DNA from: Norana najaformis
Taxonomy: Eukaryota > Annelida > Clitellata > Crassiclitellata > Hormogastridae
Reading direction: 5' to 3'
NCBI GenBank assembly: GCA_964023275.1
Contig: OZ029918.1
Span: 12,176,855-12,240,854, forward strand
DNA: 64,000 bases
The notes below the pieces were generated by a model, which saw nothing but the letters and a program-made list of their open reading frames with translations, was not told the DNA's origin and made no database searches. This document shows, in pieces, positions 1 through 11,702 of this stretch. Made by a program: the position numbers and the translations under genes. Each line of letters begins with the position of its first letter. Within the stretch, counting starts at the first letter, position 1.

Positions 1-261
1 TCCTCGTTCTGCCTATATCCTCGTCATTCTCCTTCCTGGCCTCGTCCTTATCCTCCTTATCCTCTTCATCCTCCATCTTCTCGTCCTTCTCCTTGGCCCC
101 ATCCTTCTCACCCCTCTCGCTGTCCTTCTCCTACATGTCTGTCTTTCTTCCTGTCCTCATGCTTCTCCATGTCCTCGTCCTTCTCCACCTTGTGCTGGTC
201 CTCTCCCTATCACCGTCCTTCCCCTGTCCTTGTACATCTCCTTCCCGTCCTCTTTTTGCTC

Positions 262-314
<53 letters not shown>

Positions 315-2180
315 TAACTGGTGGATATTAGGCGCAATCAGCATCTCGTCGTTGCAGACCGAATGGCGTCTCCGGTGCCATCTATCAGTCGCTGAACCAA
401 GGCAACTGATGCTTATCATGGTTCCTTCCCCTCTCCCCTCCCTTGCACTCCGACAAGGCTATTAGACCACTTTCCCTCCATCCCTTCTTCTCCCCCGCTC
501 TTTCACGGCCACATATCTGATATGTATATGTGTTTAGGGAGTGGTTTTAATATTCTTAACGATATATAGCATAGCTATACAATGCATATATGTGTACGCA
601 TATGTACATGTTTATGCATGTGTTCACGTGTATGTTTATGAAGTCTTTATATTTGTATGTATGTATGTATGTATGTGTATGTAGTATGTATGTATGTATG
701 TATGTGTATGTAATATGTATGTATGTATGTACGTAAATAAGTAAGTAAGGCATTTGTTGACACGCCATGACAATGCTTAGATCACTAGAAAAGTCGTACA
801 CTTGCACAGCGCAGCCAATAGTTTCCCATCCAGACTTGACAGTTGCCATCTTGTTCAGAGATCCTCCATGGATCGCACTGCATCGAGGATGAGGAACGAC
901 GACAGCCGATGAAGACCACAGCAGACGACTAATTCACCGTCTGCAGCAGCCATTCGGAGATGGAAGAAGACGCAGCGCTGGATATCTCTTGGTCCACTGG
1001 GTCCAGGCCTACTGTCTGTAGAACGTCTCCGTGATTGACCGTCGAAGCCACTCCAAAACTACCCAAGCTCAGACTCGACATGTAGGCCTACTGCCCAACT
1101 TACAACTTTCTCAACCCCCTTCCCCGAATAAGCACATGGTTGGGTTTTTGATAACATGCCACGAAAAAACCGTACAAAACTACAGGAAATTCGGCAAAAT
1201 ATAGAAATATTTCTCTGCGGACACGCATAGCCTCGATGTATATTTAGACAGCAGGATATCAATAGCCAGTAATCTTTATAGGCTTAATAGATATTGCCTT
1301 GATTGATTGATTGATTGATTGAGTGAGTGAGTGAGTGATCGCTTGCATGTTGATTGGTTGACTGATTGATTCGTTCGTTCATTCATTCACTCGCTGATTC
1401 AATCATTCATTTCGACGACTACGACAACGACAATGACGATGATGGGATGCAAAGGTAAGTTGAGTAATACACTTTCCAAAGTCCATCGTCAAGGTATTTG
1501 TCCGCATCTGTCGAAGATGTATGCAATAATGAAACGACTGCTTTCCGTGTGTTCTGCTGTTTGGAAATGAGATACATTACGTGAATTTACGTCACATGAC
1601 CTCACATCACCTCATCTCACCGCCTTCCCTCCACCTCATCTCTCAAGTGATAGTAGAAGGCTTCGTTTCAGTAGGCGTAACATCAGCTGCCAGAGCCTGG
1701 ACTTATGTCTGCTGACATTGTTTATGCCAATGCCAATACAATTATACGCCTTGCCCATAATTGCCGTTCATAAACGCCACAGATATTTTCAAGGCGTAAT
1801 TACTCTTGATTTACCTGCGTCAGTTCGAATCTGCAGGCAGCACAGCTAAGAATACCGATAGGGTATTGGCCCCCGCCCTATACATGTACTTTCTTTGGGA
1901 CACACGCACAAACAAGGTGGGCCACGGGGTCACTTCAGCGGCATCGAAACCACCGGAATGATAATTACATGCTTGTAACGCATTAGAGTGGGAGGGAACA
2001 CCTTCACTTAGATTCTGAAGGCACGGGAGGCACTTGAGTCCTACTTGAAGAGTTTGATATCGTCCCTTCACTGATGTCCCGTATACGCTGTAAAACTTAG
2101 ATGATGATAATGCTGATGATGCTGATGATGATAATAGTAATAATAAAAATAATAATTATAATAACGTCTCCCTAGATACA
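1..2180. other. Intergenic, low-complexity sequence
   Basis: Starts with a pyrimidine-rich CTC/CTT stretch and a (CTG)n run (about 258-312). Then follow (GTAT)n (655-727), GATT/GAGT repeats (1297-1338), and GAT/AAT repeats (2098-2165). Between 840 and 1290 and between 1420 and 2090 I see no gene or recognisable repeat. Confidence 0.7.
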
Positions 2181-2330
2181 AAAGAGACCACACATCTTTT
2201 CAACGCTTGGCATTGACCATTCACCGCTACAATGCAGTTGCTTTCCACAGCAGATTTCCTATGCCAGAACTTGACGAGTGTAGTTGCCGTTCCAGATGCT
2301 GTTCCTCGTCTCCAGTAAATTTCTAAATCC
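2181..2330 (+). mobile_element. LINE remnant, C-terminal end of ORF2
   Basis: The plus strand is open and reads TSFQRLALTIHRYNAVAFHS then RFPMPELDE. This closely resembles the last part of a non-LTR retrotransposon polyprotein that recurs at 3860-3955. It is a short fossil with nothing downstream that fits. Confidence 0.6.
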
Positions 2331-2341
2331 CGAGGGATAAT

Positions 2342-2700
2342 ATGTACCGCGGGGAAAATAATATTAATAAGCCAATCGTCTCAACTGCTGCGTTGTGCAC
2401 TGGGCAAAGTTGGCTGTCTCGTGGCAAAGCCCACTCTGTTGACTGCACGGCTATTGCCCTCCAGGTTACATCATACCGTGCCTGTCTTGATCACGACGCC
2501 ACACAAGTGGCAGTGGATCTTAGCTTTACAAATGCCGCCCTCACAAATAGATGCGGAGTGCAGCTGATACAGAGTGACACACTGGGTTTGTCTGCAAACG
2601 GGCACACTAAGGGTGATCAATGCGCCCCCACGTCATAAATGACGTCCTTTGGCGTTCACTGCAAAGGGCATACGTCCTAAAAAGGCCTTCAGAACAAAAC
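2342..2700 (+). mobile_element. LINE remnant, ORF2 3' region
   Basis: Plus-strand translation in two frames gives HSVDCTAIALQVTSYRACLD ... GLSANGHTKGD, then INDVLWRSLQRAYVL. The INDVLWR motif and the preceding sequence match the fragment at 48775-49155 (GLACPLGPGRTARHAWINDI). A frameshift separates the two parts. The clade of the element is not assigned. The interval 2700-3330 shows only weak open stretches. Confidence 0.6.
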
Positions 2701-3334
2701 AGTCTTTCGTAAACAGATGGCAAGCGACTTGACAGTCTCTTGGACGTGCGGTAAATACTTGACCTGAGCTGTCACATTGGTCCATGCAATTCAGAAGGAT
2801 TCTTATCTGTGAGAGACAGCAGTTTGAGCAGGATTCACCACTGAGCAGACTGGGACACACGAGTCTGCTACAAATGCGGGCTGCATGCAACCCACTTGAT
2901 AACCAAATTGCAATCTGACTGTTGGCTCTACTGGTACCGAGGGAGCGCTGTTTATCTCAGCGCAAGGCCGATGGTGCTCTGCTGTCTTAGATGACCGAGC
3001 ACAGGTTCAGTTGCTTTCCAACGCTTCTCAGTTCCATTGCCTTCAGAAGCACGTCCCGATTCGAGGTCTGACTGCTGCAGGCATCCGGTCTCTCCAATCC
3101 GCCATGCTCAGCAATGTGCAAACGAACGAAGACGCACACTTTGAAGCCAATTCTGCAGCACTGGTGCGAAGAGAGTAGAATATTGAACCCAGGCTGGAGT
3201 TTCGCCGATAAGTAGGCCTAATCCTTGCAGGGCACTTGTGACGGCGACTGTAAAACATGGCCTTTCTAATGGTTTGGTTCTGGTAGTATCGTCCAGCATA
3301 CCCTCTTAATTCTTAAATGATCTAATCTGTCGAA

Positions 3335-3958
3335 GCTGTGGTCGTCCGGGTTTTCCCTGCAATCAAAGGACCTATCTAGAACTGACGGCAAAAGACCCGA
3401 CGGCTTTCACTCATTCATGGCACAGTGATCGCAGTTTGATTTGGGCTGCTACTTTTAGCCGACACCGTTGCCGCTTCGTACTTGGCTGCTACTTCTGTTC
3501 TGGCCGGTGGGGCTGCGGAATTAGCGGAATCCAAGAAAAAATATAAAAATACAATACACTCAGTGGGGTAGCAAGCCTTCCGAGGGCCCTTGTGCAAACT
3601 GAACTTTGGCTACTTTGGTCTAAGTAATTGAGTAACCGGGCCTTGGCCCCTTGGGGACCCAGGCGGCCCCTGGCCTCGTGGGCCCTTGAGCTTTGCACAA
3701 CCTGCACAATCTATTGCTACGCCACTGAATACACTCCTGCCACAGTATCATTTTGTTCCGCTGGTCTTCGAAACCCTGGGCCCTATTAACAAAGCTGGGC
3801 TTACTTTTAACACGGTGCTTGGGCGCTCTCTAAAGTTAGCATCTGAAGACTCAAGAGAAACATGCCATATTTCCAGCGCTTATCAGTTGCCATCCAACGC
3901 TTTAAATGCTGTCACCTTCCGCAGCACTTTCTCACTGCCGGAACTTGACGAGAGTTAG
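3335..3958 (+). mobile_element. LINE remnant interrupted by a MITE
   Basis: The plus strand reads GKRPDGF near 3372-3400, then LADTVAASYLAATSVLAGGA and AELAESKKKYKN up to the MITE. After the MITE it reads LLPQYHFVPLVFETLGPINK, AGLTF, and finally NAVTFRSTFSLPELDES before a stop. These are motifs of the same ORF2 C-terminal family as at 2181 and 48775. Several frameshifts make it inactive. Confidence 0.7.
3561..3727. mobile_element. 167-bp hAT-like MITE with 8-bp target-site duplication
   Basis: The ends are near-perfect inverted repeats: CAGTGGGGTAGCAA at the left and TTGCTACGCCACTG at the right. The 8-bp direct repeat AATACACT flanks it at 3553-3560 and 3728-3735. An 8-bp duplication and CAGTGG-type termini fit hAT superfamily elements. 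The interior is GC-rich (GGCCC runs) and non-coding, so it must be moved by a transposase encoded elsewhere. It lies inside a LINE remnant and is therefore the younger insertion. Confidence 0.85.
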
Positions 3959-4213
3959 CCAACTGAGACATTTTTTTGTTCCACTGTTTAACGACAGCTT
4001 ATGGCATCAAAGGCCGTTGCCGTCGCCCTCCTCCTTTATCCAGGCTTGGGACTGGCACTACCCCCAAACAAGGCAGTGGCGGAATTCACACATTTTATAT
4101 CTCCGCTACCTTCTATATTAAGGTCCCGAGTAATCATATGTGCCGAGAGCAAAAACCTATTAATAGAAATAATGACTGAGGCACTGGTGTAATAAAATTT
4201 GCTATTTATCAAT

Positions 4214-4226
4214 GTTAATAAATAAA

Positions 4227-4324
<98 letters not shown>
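4214..4324. repeat. (AAAT)n/(AAT)n microsatellite
   Basis: About six AAAT units followed by about 26 uninterrupted AAT units. The sequence between the LINE remnant and this repeat shows no gene. Confidence 0.95.
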
Positions 4325-4419
4325 CTCAAAAGACTCGCGGTGCGATTTAATGTGTTGATTTACACAGCGTAGACCTGGATATATGAATATATAGGCAACG
4401 CATTGAGATTGCCAACTAC

Positions 4420-4965
4420 GTCATCACGCTACACTGCGCGCCGAACAATTATAGAAGACGCCATTTTGTTGCGCTCCGTATGCGCGATGTATGTTTTACT
4501 GTTGACGCACGTAATTGTTTGCGTCCCAGCGGTGTCATTAAACTCATGATTTATAATTAGTCTGTTGCCGAAACAATTTACTCTGTCGTCTGCTTTTGAA
4601 AACCCGCGCGGCAGATCCGCGCAGACGGCAGACGTGCCGTGGTAGGCGGGGTTAAGAGGGCAACGAGGCGACTGCGCACACGTACCGCCATCACTCTGAT
4701 AACGCCGCTCGTTGGCAAACAATAATTATATGTTATAGGCGGAAAATGATAATAAAATACTTGCCAAATTACTGCCGGTAGCAATTATGACGATAGAACG
4801 CCGTTTGCTCTTGTCGGTCAACCCAGTTAGCCGCTCGGGGCATCGGTTTGCTCCTCATCCCAGGCAGCGGGCGGATGACAGATTGTCCGGAGTTGGGAAT
4901 TGATTCTAAATGATATTGATTTCCCCGGCTCGCCATAAATCGCCGAAACAACAATTTAACTTAAA
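4420..4965. promoter_or_regulatory. CpG-rich unique block, candidate regulatory element
   Basis: This stretch is much richer in CpG than its neighbours and has no repeat or convincing ORF. It includes AAAATGGCG (minus, near 4460), homeodomain-like cores (TTTATAATTAG near 4550, AATAATTATATG near 4721) and several GCGC sites. It could be a distal enhancer or an unannotated promoter; nothing directly proves function. Confidence 0.3.
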
Positions 4966-5345
4966 ATCAAGCCACTGCGGAAATGGTGATAGGGGAGCGA
5001 TGTTGATTTTTCATGTTGTAAAATTTAAGTTGATTAGACCGTTTATATATTTACATGCACACTGAGTGCGACGTATTTATGAATAAATGCCTTTCTGTAT
5101 TTAGATATGGTTGTTTATTTAGGCCTATGATTTAGTTTCGCATTTTAGCCCGCAAAATAAAATCATGAAAACTCTTAATCGGATTTGAGTTCCGTTATCG
5201 TGAAGCCGATGTTTTACAAAAGTGTAAGCGACAGTGTTAGTCTACCGAGGGCTCACTTTCTAGAAAAGAGACTTTATCTACAACTGTTTCACAGCGTCTC
5301 AAAGAGAGGCTCATAGAATGTACCTCGCCCCCAATGCAATATACG

Positions 5346-5581
<236 letters not shown>

Positions 5582-5599
5582 CCTGAACCACTTCCTGAG

Positions 5600-7195
5600 A
5601 TCGCAAACAACAGCCACTTCATTTTAGAATGCAAGTCTTTAACCGATGAACGCAATACCAATTGAAAGGCGCCATCCAGGCCCCGGCGTTGATCCTAGAT
5701 GTTAGGACCCCTTGTCCTGCAGGCCATAATGAAAACGAGTTGAATGCCGAAAGCTTTAATCGCTTGCAGGTAAAATTCTGAGTGCAACAGTTTAGAAATC
5801 AAAGGATGCATTTCATTATAGCAGTTCAACTGATCAGCACCACAGTATTTATAATACTAGTATTATATTATTCAACAATTTTTATATTTATTTAGTGAAA
5901 ATGGTTGAATACCTATCTAGTGCTCGAAAGTCTTTGAATCTCTCAGCCAATGCTGACGATTTCAATGAAGGAAGGAATGGAGTTATCAGGGACGCATTGC
6001 AATTCCTTCGCCCTCTCCTTTACTCGCTTCAATCTCTTTACCCATCTTCACCTGCCTTACCCTACCTCACCCTATCTATTCCAAATCCTGTCCACCCTAT
6101 TCTTCTTCCACACTTCTTTTTCACCCTTTTTACTTCCTTCGAACGCTCAGGGTTCGTGCTTTCATGCGCCTCGGAAAATGTCTAATATACAAAAGAGTAT
6201 GCTTTATTTCATTCTTCCCTCCAGTAGCGGAGCCACAAATTTAGACGCGGAAGCTAAGCAAGCAATGTTGTACTTAACTTCGCCAATTTTATGTTGGGGA
6301 AATTTTTTATGATCTTGTTTAGTTTTCTGTTTAGCTTTTTCGTTTCCATAAATTTTTATGATCTTTTTAATTTTCCTGTTTCGGAATGATTTTGTTTAGT
6401 TTCCCAGGAATTTTGATGACTTTTCTAAGGCTCCACTGACTCAGGTTTTCGTAACCTTTTTAGTTTAACAGGTTTTCACAGATTTTACCGACTGGTTTTA
6501 GTTTTAATTTGGGGGAGTAAACTCAGTGGCGTGCCCCAATTCTAATGAATCATCCATTGCTTTCTTTCTCTACAAAATCATTATTAGACCAGTCAACACC
6601 CGGATTCGGGTTTCAGTTATACTGCTGTTTTAAAAGAAATCTTATTGTGGGCCATAAGGGTAACAGCACTGATTCGAAATCTTCAACGACTATCAACGCT
6701 AGTTGCTGCTTGGATCGCAAACACGTGAAACTGCGGTGAACCCGCTATTTGTTACACTACAGTTACAGGTTCGTCAACAAAGGTTATCAGCAGTATCTCT
6801 TTTTCAACCGCTTACCCATCATGCACCGCCACAAGAACGTCATGACTTACAAGATATGTGTACCCCTTGAATAACAGTTGTTAATAAGTCAGTAACTTTT
6901 AACCACTTATATCGACAAGAACCATCTGCACTATTTAACAACAAAACATGTCACAGTTCCAAATATTGCAGCCGAATTTAAATGCGATGTCAGACTACAT
7001 TTACTGTGTTGAAAAATAAACAGTCGAGTTGCAAACATGCGTAGGTATTTATGCGCTTATAGCTCTTCTTGCATATGTAATGTTCATGCTAAAACACGTC
7101 GTGGAGAATTCCAATAAAACTGCGTGCTTAAAACCTGCTGACTCAACATCGAAAAGATTACGTTTACAATAATAACAATAATAATCAGAATAAAA
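5600..7195. other. Intergenic, no gene seen
   Basis: AT-rich. From 6300 to 6520 there is a degenerate T-rich repeat built on TTTTAGTTTTC / TTTTATGATC-like words. No splice-bounded coding segment or recognised element otherwise. Confidence 0.6.
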
Positions 7196-7216
7196 ATATT
7201 TTTAAGAAATAATAAT

Positions 7217-7220
7217 ACTT

Positions 7221-7277
<57 letters not shown>

Positions 7278-7470
7278 TAGTGGTAGTAGTAGTGGTAGTA
7301 GTAGTAGTAGTAGTAGTAGTAATAATAATAATATTAATAATAATAATAATAAGAAGAAGAAGAAGAAGAAGAAGATGATGATGATGATGATGATGATGAT
7401 GAATAAAATGAAGAAGAAGAAGAGGAGGAGAAGGAAAAGGAGGAGGAGCAGAAGGAGAAGAAGAACGAGA
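7217..7470. repeat. Compound trinucleotide repeat (GTA)n(AAT)n(GAA)n(GAT)n and purine-rich tract
   Basis: Successive GTA, TAA, AGA, TGA and AGG trinucleotide blocks. Open frames on the minus strand (poly-Thr, poly-Leu) come from the repeat. Confidence 0.95.
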
Positions 7471-8099
7471 GAAGAAGAGCAACAGCAACAACACAATAAT
7501 GACGTCATACATCTTGGCCAGTAACGACGTCACAGCTGCAGCCATCAATTAACTTGGTTTTCAACTCCGTGGCGACGGTACCAGCAGCGATTAACATCCC
7601 TGAAAATCCTCCTACTATCGTGCAGCTTGCGAGGTGATAACATGAATTGCTGTGGGCTGGGAATCACATGCAGGGGCTCTAGCTTTCCCGCCCTGGGGCG
7701 TCACAAAAGAACATCTGCTATCCTAATTGACCGCCACATCCTATTATACGCGACCAGCCCATGATGAGGTTGATCGGACTGCATCTAAAAGGCACTCATC
7801 CGTGAAGGTGCTTAACCTATGTCCCGATTCAAAGGAAACCAGCGCCTGACAGACGGACTGACTGAAAGGTCCCTTCTGCAGACTGCAGGACAAGACCGGC
7901 TATAAGACCTGCTTAGTTGGTAAGCAGGACGAGTATACGCAGACACTTAATATAGCGCATTTTAAGTTCCTCACGCCGGTAGACGAGAATAAGGGCGGAT
8001 GCGGATGGAGTTAATCTCGTCATACTTCCATTTATTCGTGTGACCACTTATTTGAAGCGGCCTCGAAAGTGTTTGGCGAGGATAATGTGATCAAATCCG

Positions 8100-8250
8100 C
8101 ATTTAGTTCATTTATGAACATTTGTAACAAAGTTATTATGATTTAATGATTTAATGAACATTTGTAGCAAAGTTATTAAGATTTAACGATTTAATGATTT
8201 AATGATTTAATGACCAATGATTTAATGAACATTTGTAGCAAAGATTTTAT
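8100..8250. repeat. Degenerate tandem repeat around TTTAATGAACATTTGTAGCAA
   Basis: Three copies of a unit containing GAACATTTGTAGCAAAG, separated by variable numbers of GATTTAAT. The region 7550-8100 before it shows no gene. Confidence 0.8.
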
Positions 8251-8681
8251 TACAACGTGTCAAACGAAGACTCAAAATGAATCAAAGGTCCGTTTTGGAA
8301 TAATTAAAATCTGGAAAAATGAAAATCTGTGTAATTAATGGAAAAGTGACGGAGTTCCTGGGAAAGTCATAAAAATCTTCAGCATTTTGACGACAGAAAT
8401 CAGAAATGGTCATCAAAAGTCGCGATGAACATGAAGCTCTCAGAATGTTTGGTGACGTTCCGTTCGGCCTTGCTTTTTTGGCCTTCCCTTTGTACATTTC
8501 TAGATAGGTCAGTTGTCTGTAAAAGTAAAAGCAAAAGGAACAGAGTTAATGAAATGGGCTTACTGTTAATGAACACACGCTTTGAAATGCAGTTGAAATT
8601 TCTGTTCAAATCTAGGGAAGCCACTGTTTTTTGAATGTTAGATTCTCAACAATTGCATTATGACGCCATTGTTTCAAATTT

Positions 8682-8833
<152 letters not shown>

Positions 8834-8899
8834 CATGTATATGTGTACACACATACACACACACATATATATATATAAAGAGAGGGAGGGAGAGCAATG

Positions 8900-10370
8900 G
8901 TAGGCTTAATGCTGTCGTGGCGGCTTTATTTTCTTGGCCTCGGCTATAACACTGATCACGGGACGTATTAACCCTAAGTCACGACCACTCCTCTTGATTT
9001 CCGTCTTATCTTCGGCTTGCATTTAGAATTGATCTGCCCTGCATAATCTTTTTAATTACAAGGGCCTACGTTACAAGCTGCGGGATGACAAGTGGAATAA
9101 TTCAGTTTGTAGGGGCCTGATGTTTAGAAATCATTATGGAAACCCGGAAATTAGCCAACTTAATGCCACATATACTTATTACTGTGTCTATCTTTAATCG
9201 CTTTCTGCAAAAATTTCGAAAAGCCTCAATTTATTTAATGATAATTGCCTGCCAATCACACTAATAGTGCTTGCCCAGTCCATACAGACCGACATATGAT
9301 TGTAACAAAGACGGCAAAACTGACGTCACGCGTCCTTCTATTATTATGCCCCAGGTCCTTGAAGCGCTCTCCTACACAATTAATAGTTCGGTGGCGGCCA
9401 TTTTGTTTGCCCAATCCGATCGGTAGGTGAAAAGGATGTTGCTTTGTTTTCGTCAAAATTTTCGCTAAAATATTTAACCTCCAGCGGTATAACCACGAGT
9501 CTCGTGAACTACATGCATATATTCGACTTCAAGTTTAGACTGATGTTACATATAATAGTGATAATGATAATTATAGGGGAATGGTAGTTACTATAATTAC
9601 TGCACTAGCGTTGTTTAATGATAATTCATGCTACTGCATGAATTAGATGCTCCGCAAAGAATTAACCCACGCGTTTTCTTGTTTTCACGTTACTACTGTG
9701 CCAAGTTTCTATGATCTGATGGACTTTTCTATGTTCTAAAATCCAAATTCACACCTGTATTCTCTTTCAGCGCCACTTAGCTTATATGAAAAAGATAAAA
9801 AGGTAAAGGCAAACGCTTTTGTTTAAACGCATTTACAGAAACTTCTCAGACGTTGATAATTTTACTGAAAATTTTGACGGAAACAGGCAGGCAATCTACA
9901 GGCTGTACTGATTTAAACTTATCATAGCATTTTTACACACATTTTTTCATTTTTAACAGTTAAATTATCGATTTGTTCGTCAAATTTTTTCTGGCTATTT
10001 TTCTGTTTTGTTCTTCTGCTTCTGAGATTAGTTTAAATTATTTATGTCTTCTTTCTGTTGATTTGCGTGGCGTTCGTGCACGTGACGTCGGCTGACTTGC
10101 GCTTTCTGTGCTTCATGAATTGGATGGGCACAGGAAGCCTCCTCCAAATTCTTTTAATGTTACGGTGTTTAGGTCCACACTAATATGGCTGGCATACTTT
10201 TAGTACATCTGCGTTCATGAGTCGCTAATAAACTGAAGATTTGTTCTTTTCTCTTTAAGTCACGCCTTTTTTACTTGCTGTGCCTCTGTTCCGTATGTTT
10301 TAATTTCTGTCACTTTGATTATAGCTGCTCCATGTTGCTTGATTTTATATTGTATACTGTTCTTATTTCA
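8900..10370. other. Intergenic, no gene seen
   Basis: Mostly AT-rich unique sequence. At 9320-9440 there is a small promoter-like patch with TGACGTCACGCG and GGCGGCCATTTTG (CRE- and YY1-like words). No coding segment can be supported. Confidence 0.5.
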
Positions 10371-10439
10371 GCTCCTTCCCAAATCTGGTGGAGACAGGTT
10401 TGTTACAGGATTTGCACTTAAATCACTGCAGTCTAATCT

Positions 10440-11550
10440 ATTTCTTTAAACTTGACTCAAGTCCATTCATTTAAATTGGCTCGAGCCCATTTATTTTGCC
10501 TGGTTCCTGGTGCTCCTTTTTCAATTCAGCCATATTTGATACTGCTGACACCTCTAACATTACTTTACATTCTAAATTGAATGTAAATTCGTTGAGAACA
10601 TCTTCGACTGCCCATCATGGACTCTCCTTGTATCTGCTTCTATTGCTTCTTTTCATCATCATCAGTGGCATGCTCCTACCTGGAGTGTTGCCGTTTCCAC
10701 TACGCGCAACCAGCCGTCTCCATTCTGGGCTCGTCTCCTGGCCGTATGTCACCCGAAGCTTTCTTTTGGCTGGCGATATTAAAATAAAATCTGGACCAGT
10801 GACACTTCAATGTGTGGATATTGGTCAATTAAACATTTGCTCTCTTCAAAATAAAGCCGCAGTCCTACATAATTTTATTTGTGAGTAATCCTTACATAAA
10901 GTTCCTCTTAATGACATTTGGTTTCAGCATTCATTTCTTATCTCAATCTGCCAACCTTCTCTATCCTAAATGAACCCTGGTGTAGCGGTAAAGGTGGGGA
11001 GCTTGCTTCTCTCCAACTGCACAGATTCATTTTGCATAATCCAGCTTCCAGTCATTTAAGATCCTGGCTGCTACTTTCATTTCTGGCAAGAAACAAGTAT
11101 TGCTTGTGAATGTTTATCATCCACCATTTCTCTCTTCGACTGAGACTTTTTAGAGAATTTCAGTCACTACTTAAATACTTGATTTTCGGCCCTTTTTAAA
11201 TAGTTATTATGGGTGACTTTAATATTCGTCTTGAGTATGCAGCCACTCATTGCTATTCAGCATTTCTTGACACCTCGGAGGGTTTGACACGAAACAGCAC
11301 CATACCTTTCCTACACTCAACAAAGGTCATACCTTGGACATCTTGGTAATTAGTTGTGATTCACATTCATTTAATTCCGTTACTCATGTTGAATCTATCT
11401 TTCAGATTATGTTGCCATATTCTCTACTTTTGACTTCCCATTTAAACCGTCTCCACTTCTTAAATAATTTTTTTCAAATGTTCTTAACTGCTATAACATT
11501 AGACGATCACGCAAGCGGCGAATTGTCCTTTGGCTGGAGCGTGTTGTAGG
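10440..11550 (+). mobile_element. Decayed LINE (CR1/L2-like): hydrophobic leader, 2A-like remnant, AP endonuclease fragment
   Basis: Plus strand. A first open segment (10496-10885) contains a hydrophobic run (LYLLLLLLFIIISGMLLPG), then LAGDIKIKSGPV and DIGQLNICSLQNKAAVLHNF. The latter is a typical start of an APE-type endonuclease. Further on, in shifted frames, come MGDFNIRLEYAA (11209-11245), NKGHTLDILVIS and SDYVAIFSTFDFPFKP, in the order expected for this domain. The SDH motif reads SDY. No reverse transcriptase follows, so the copy is 3'-truncated. Several stops and frameshifts show it is dead. Confidence 0.75.
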
Positions 11551-11619
11551 CAAAAATTAAAATCAGTGAACTGGAAAACTGCTACTCAGGGGTAAAGAAT
11601 TGCGTGCTTCTCGCTGACG

Positions 11620-11702
11620 AATTTTCAATTTAATACGAGACACGGAGAATCGAACTTCCGATCTAGTGCTGGTAATCCGACACGCTGCCAGTCAGCGAGC
11701 CA
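11620..11702 (-). repeat. tRNA-derived SINE head
   Basis: On the minus strand TGGCAGCGTGTCGG (A-box-like) is followed by AAGTTCGATTC (B-box-like, 11647-11657). Spacing is tRNA-like, but stems do not pair well, so a SINE rather than a tRNA gene. Confidence 0.5.

Noticed and set aside
7084..7548. 154-codon minus-strand ORF with poly-Thr and poly-His
   Set aside because: Entirely explained by the compound trinucleotide repeat.
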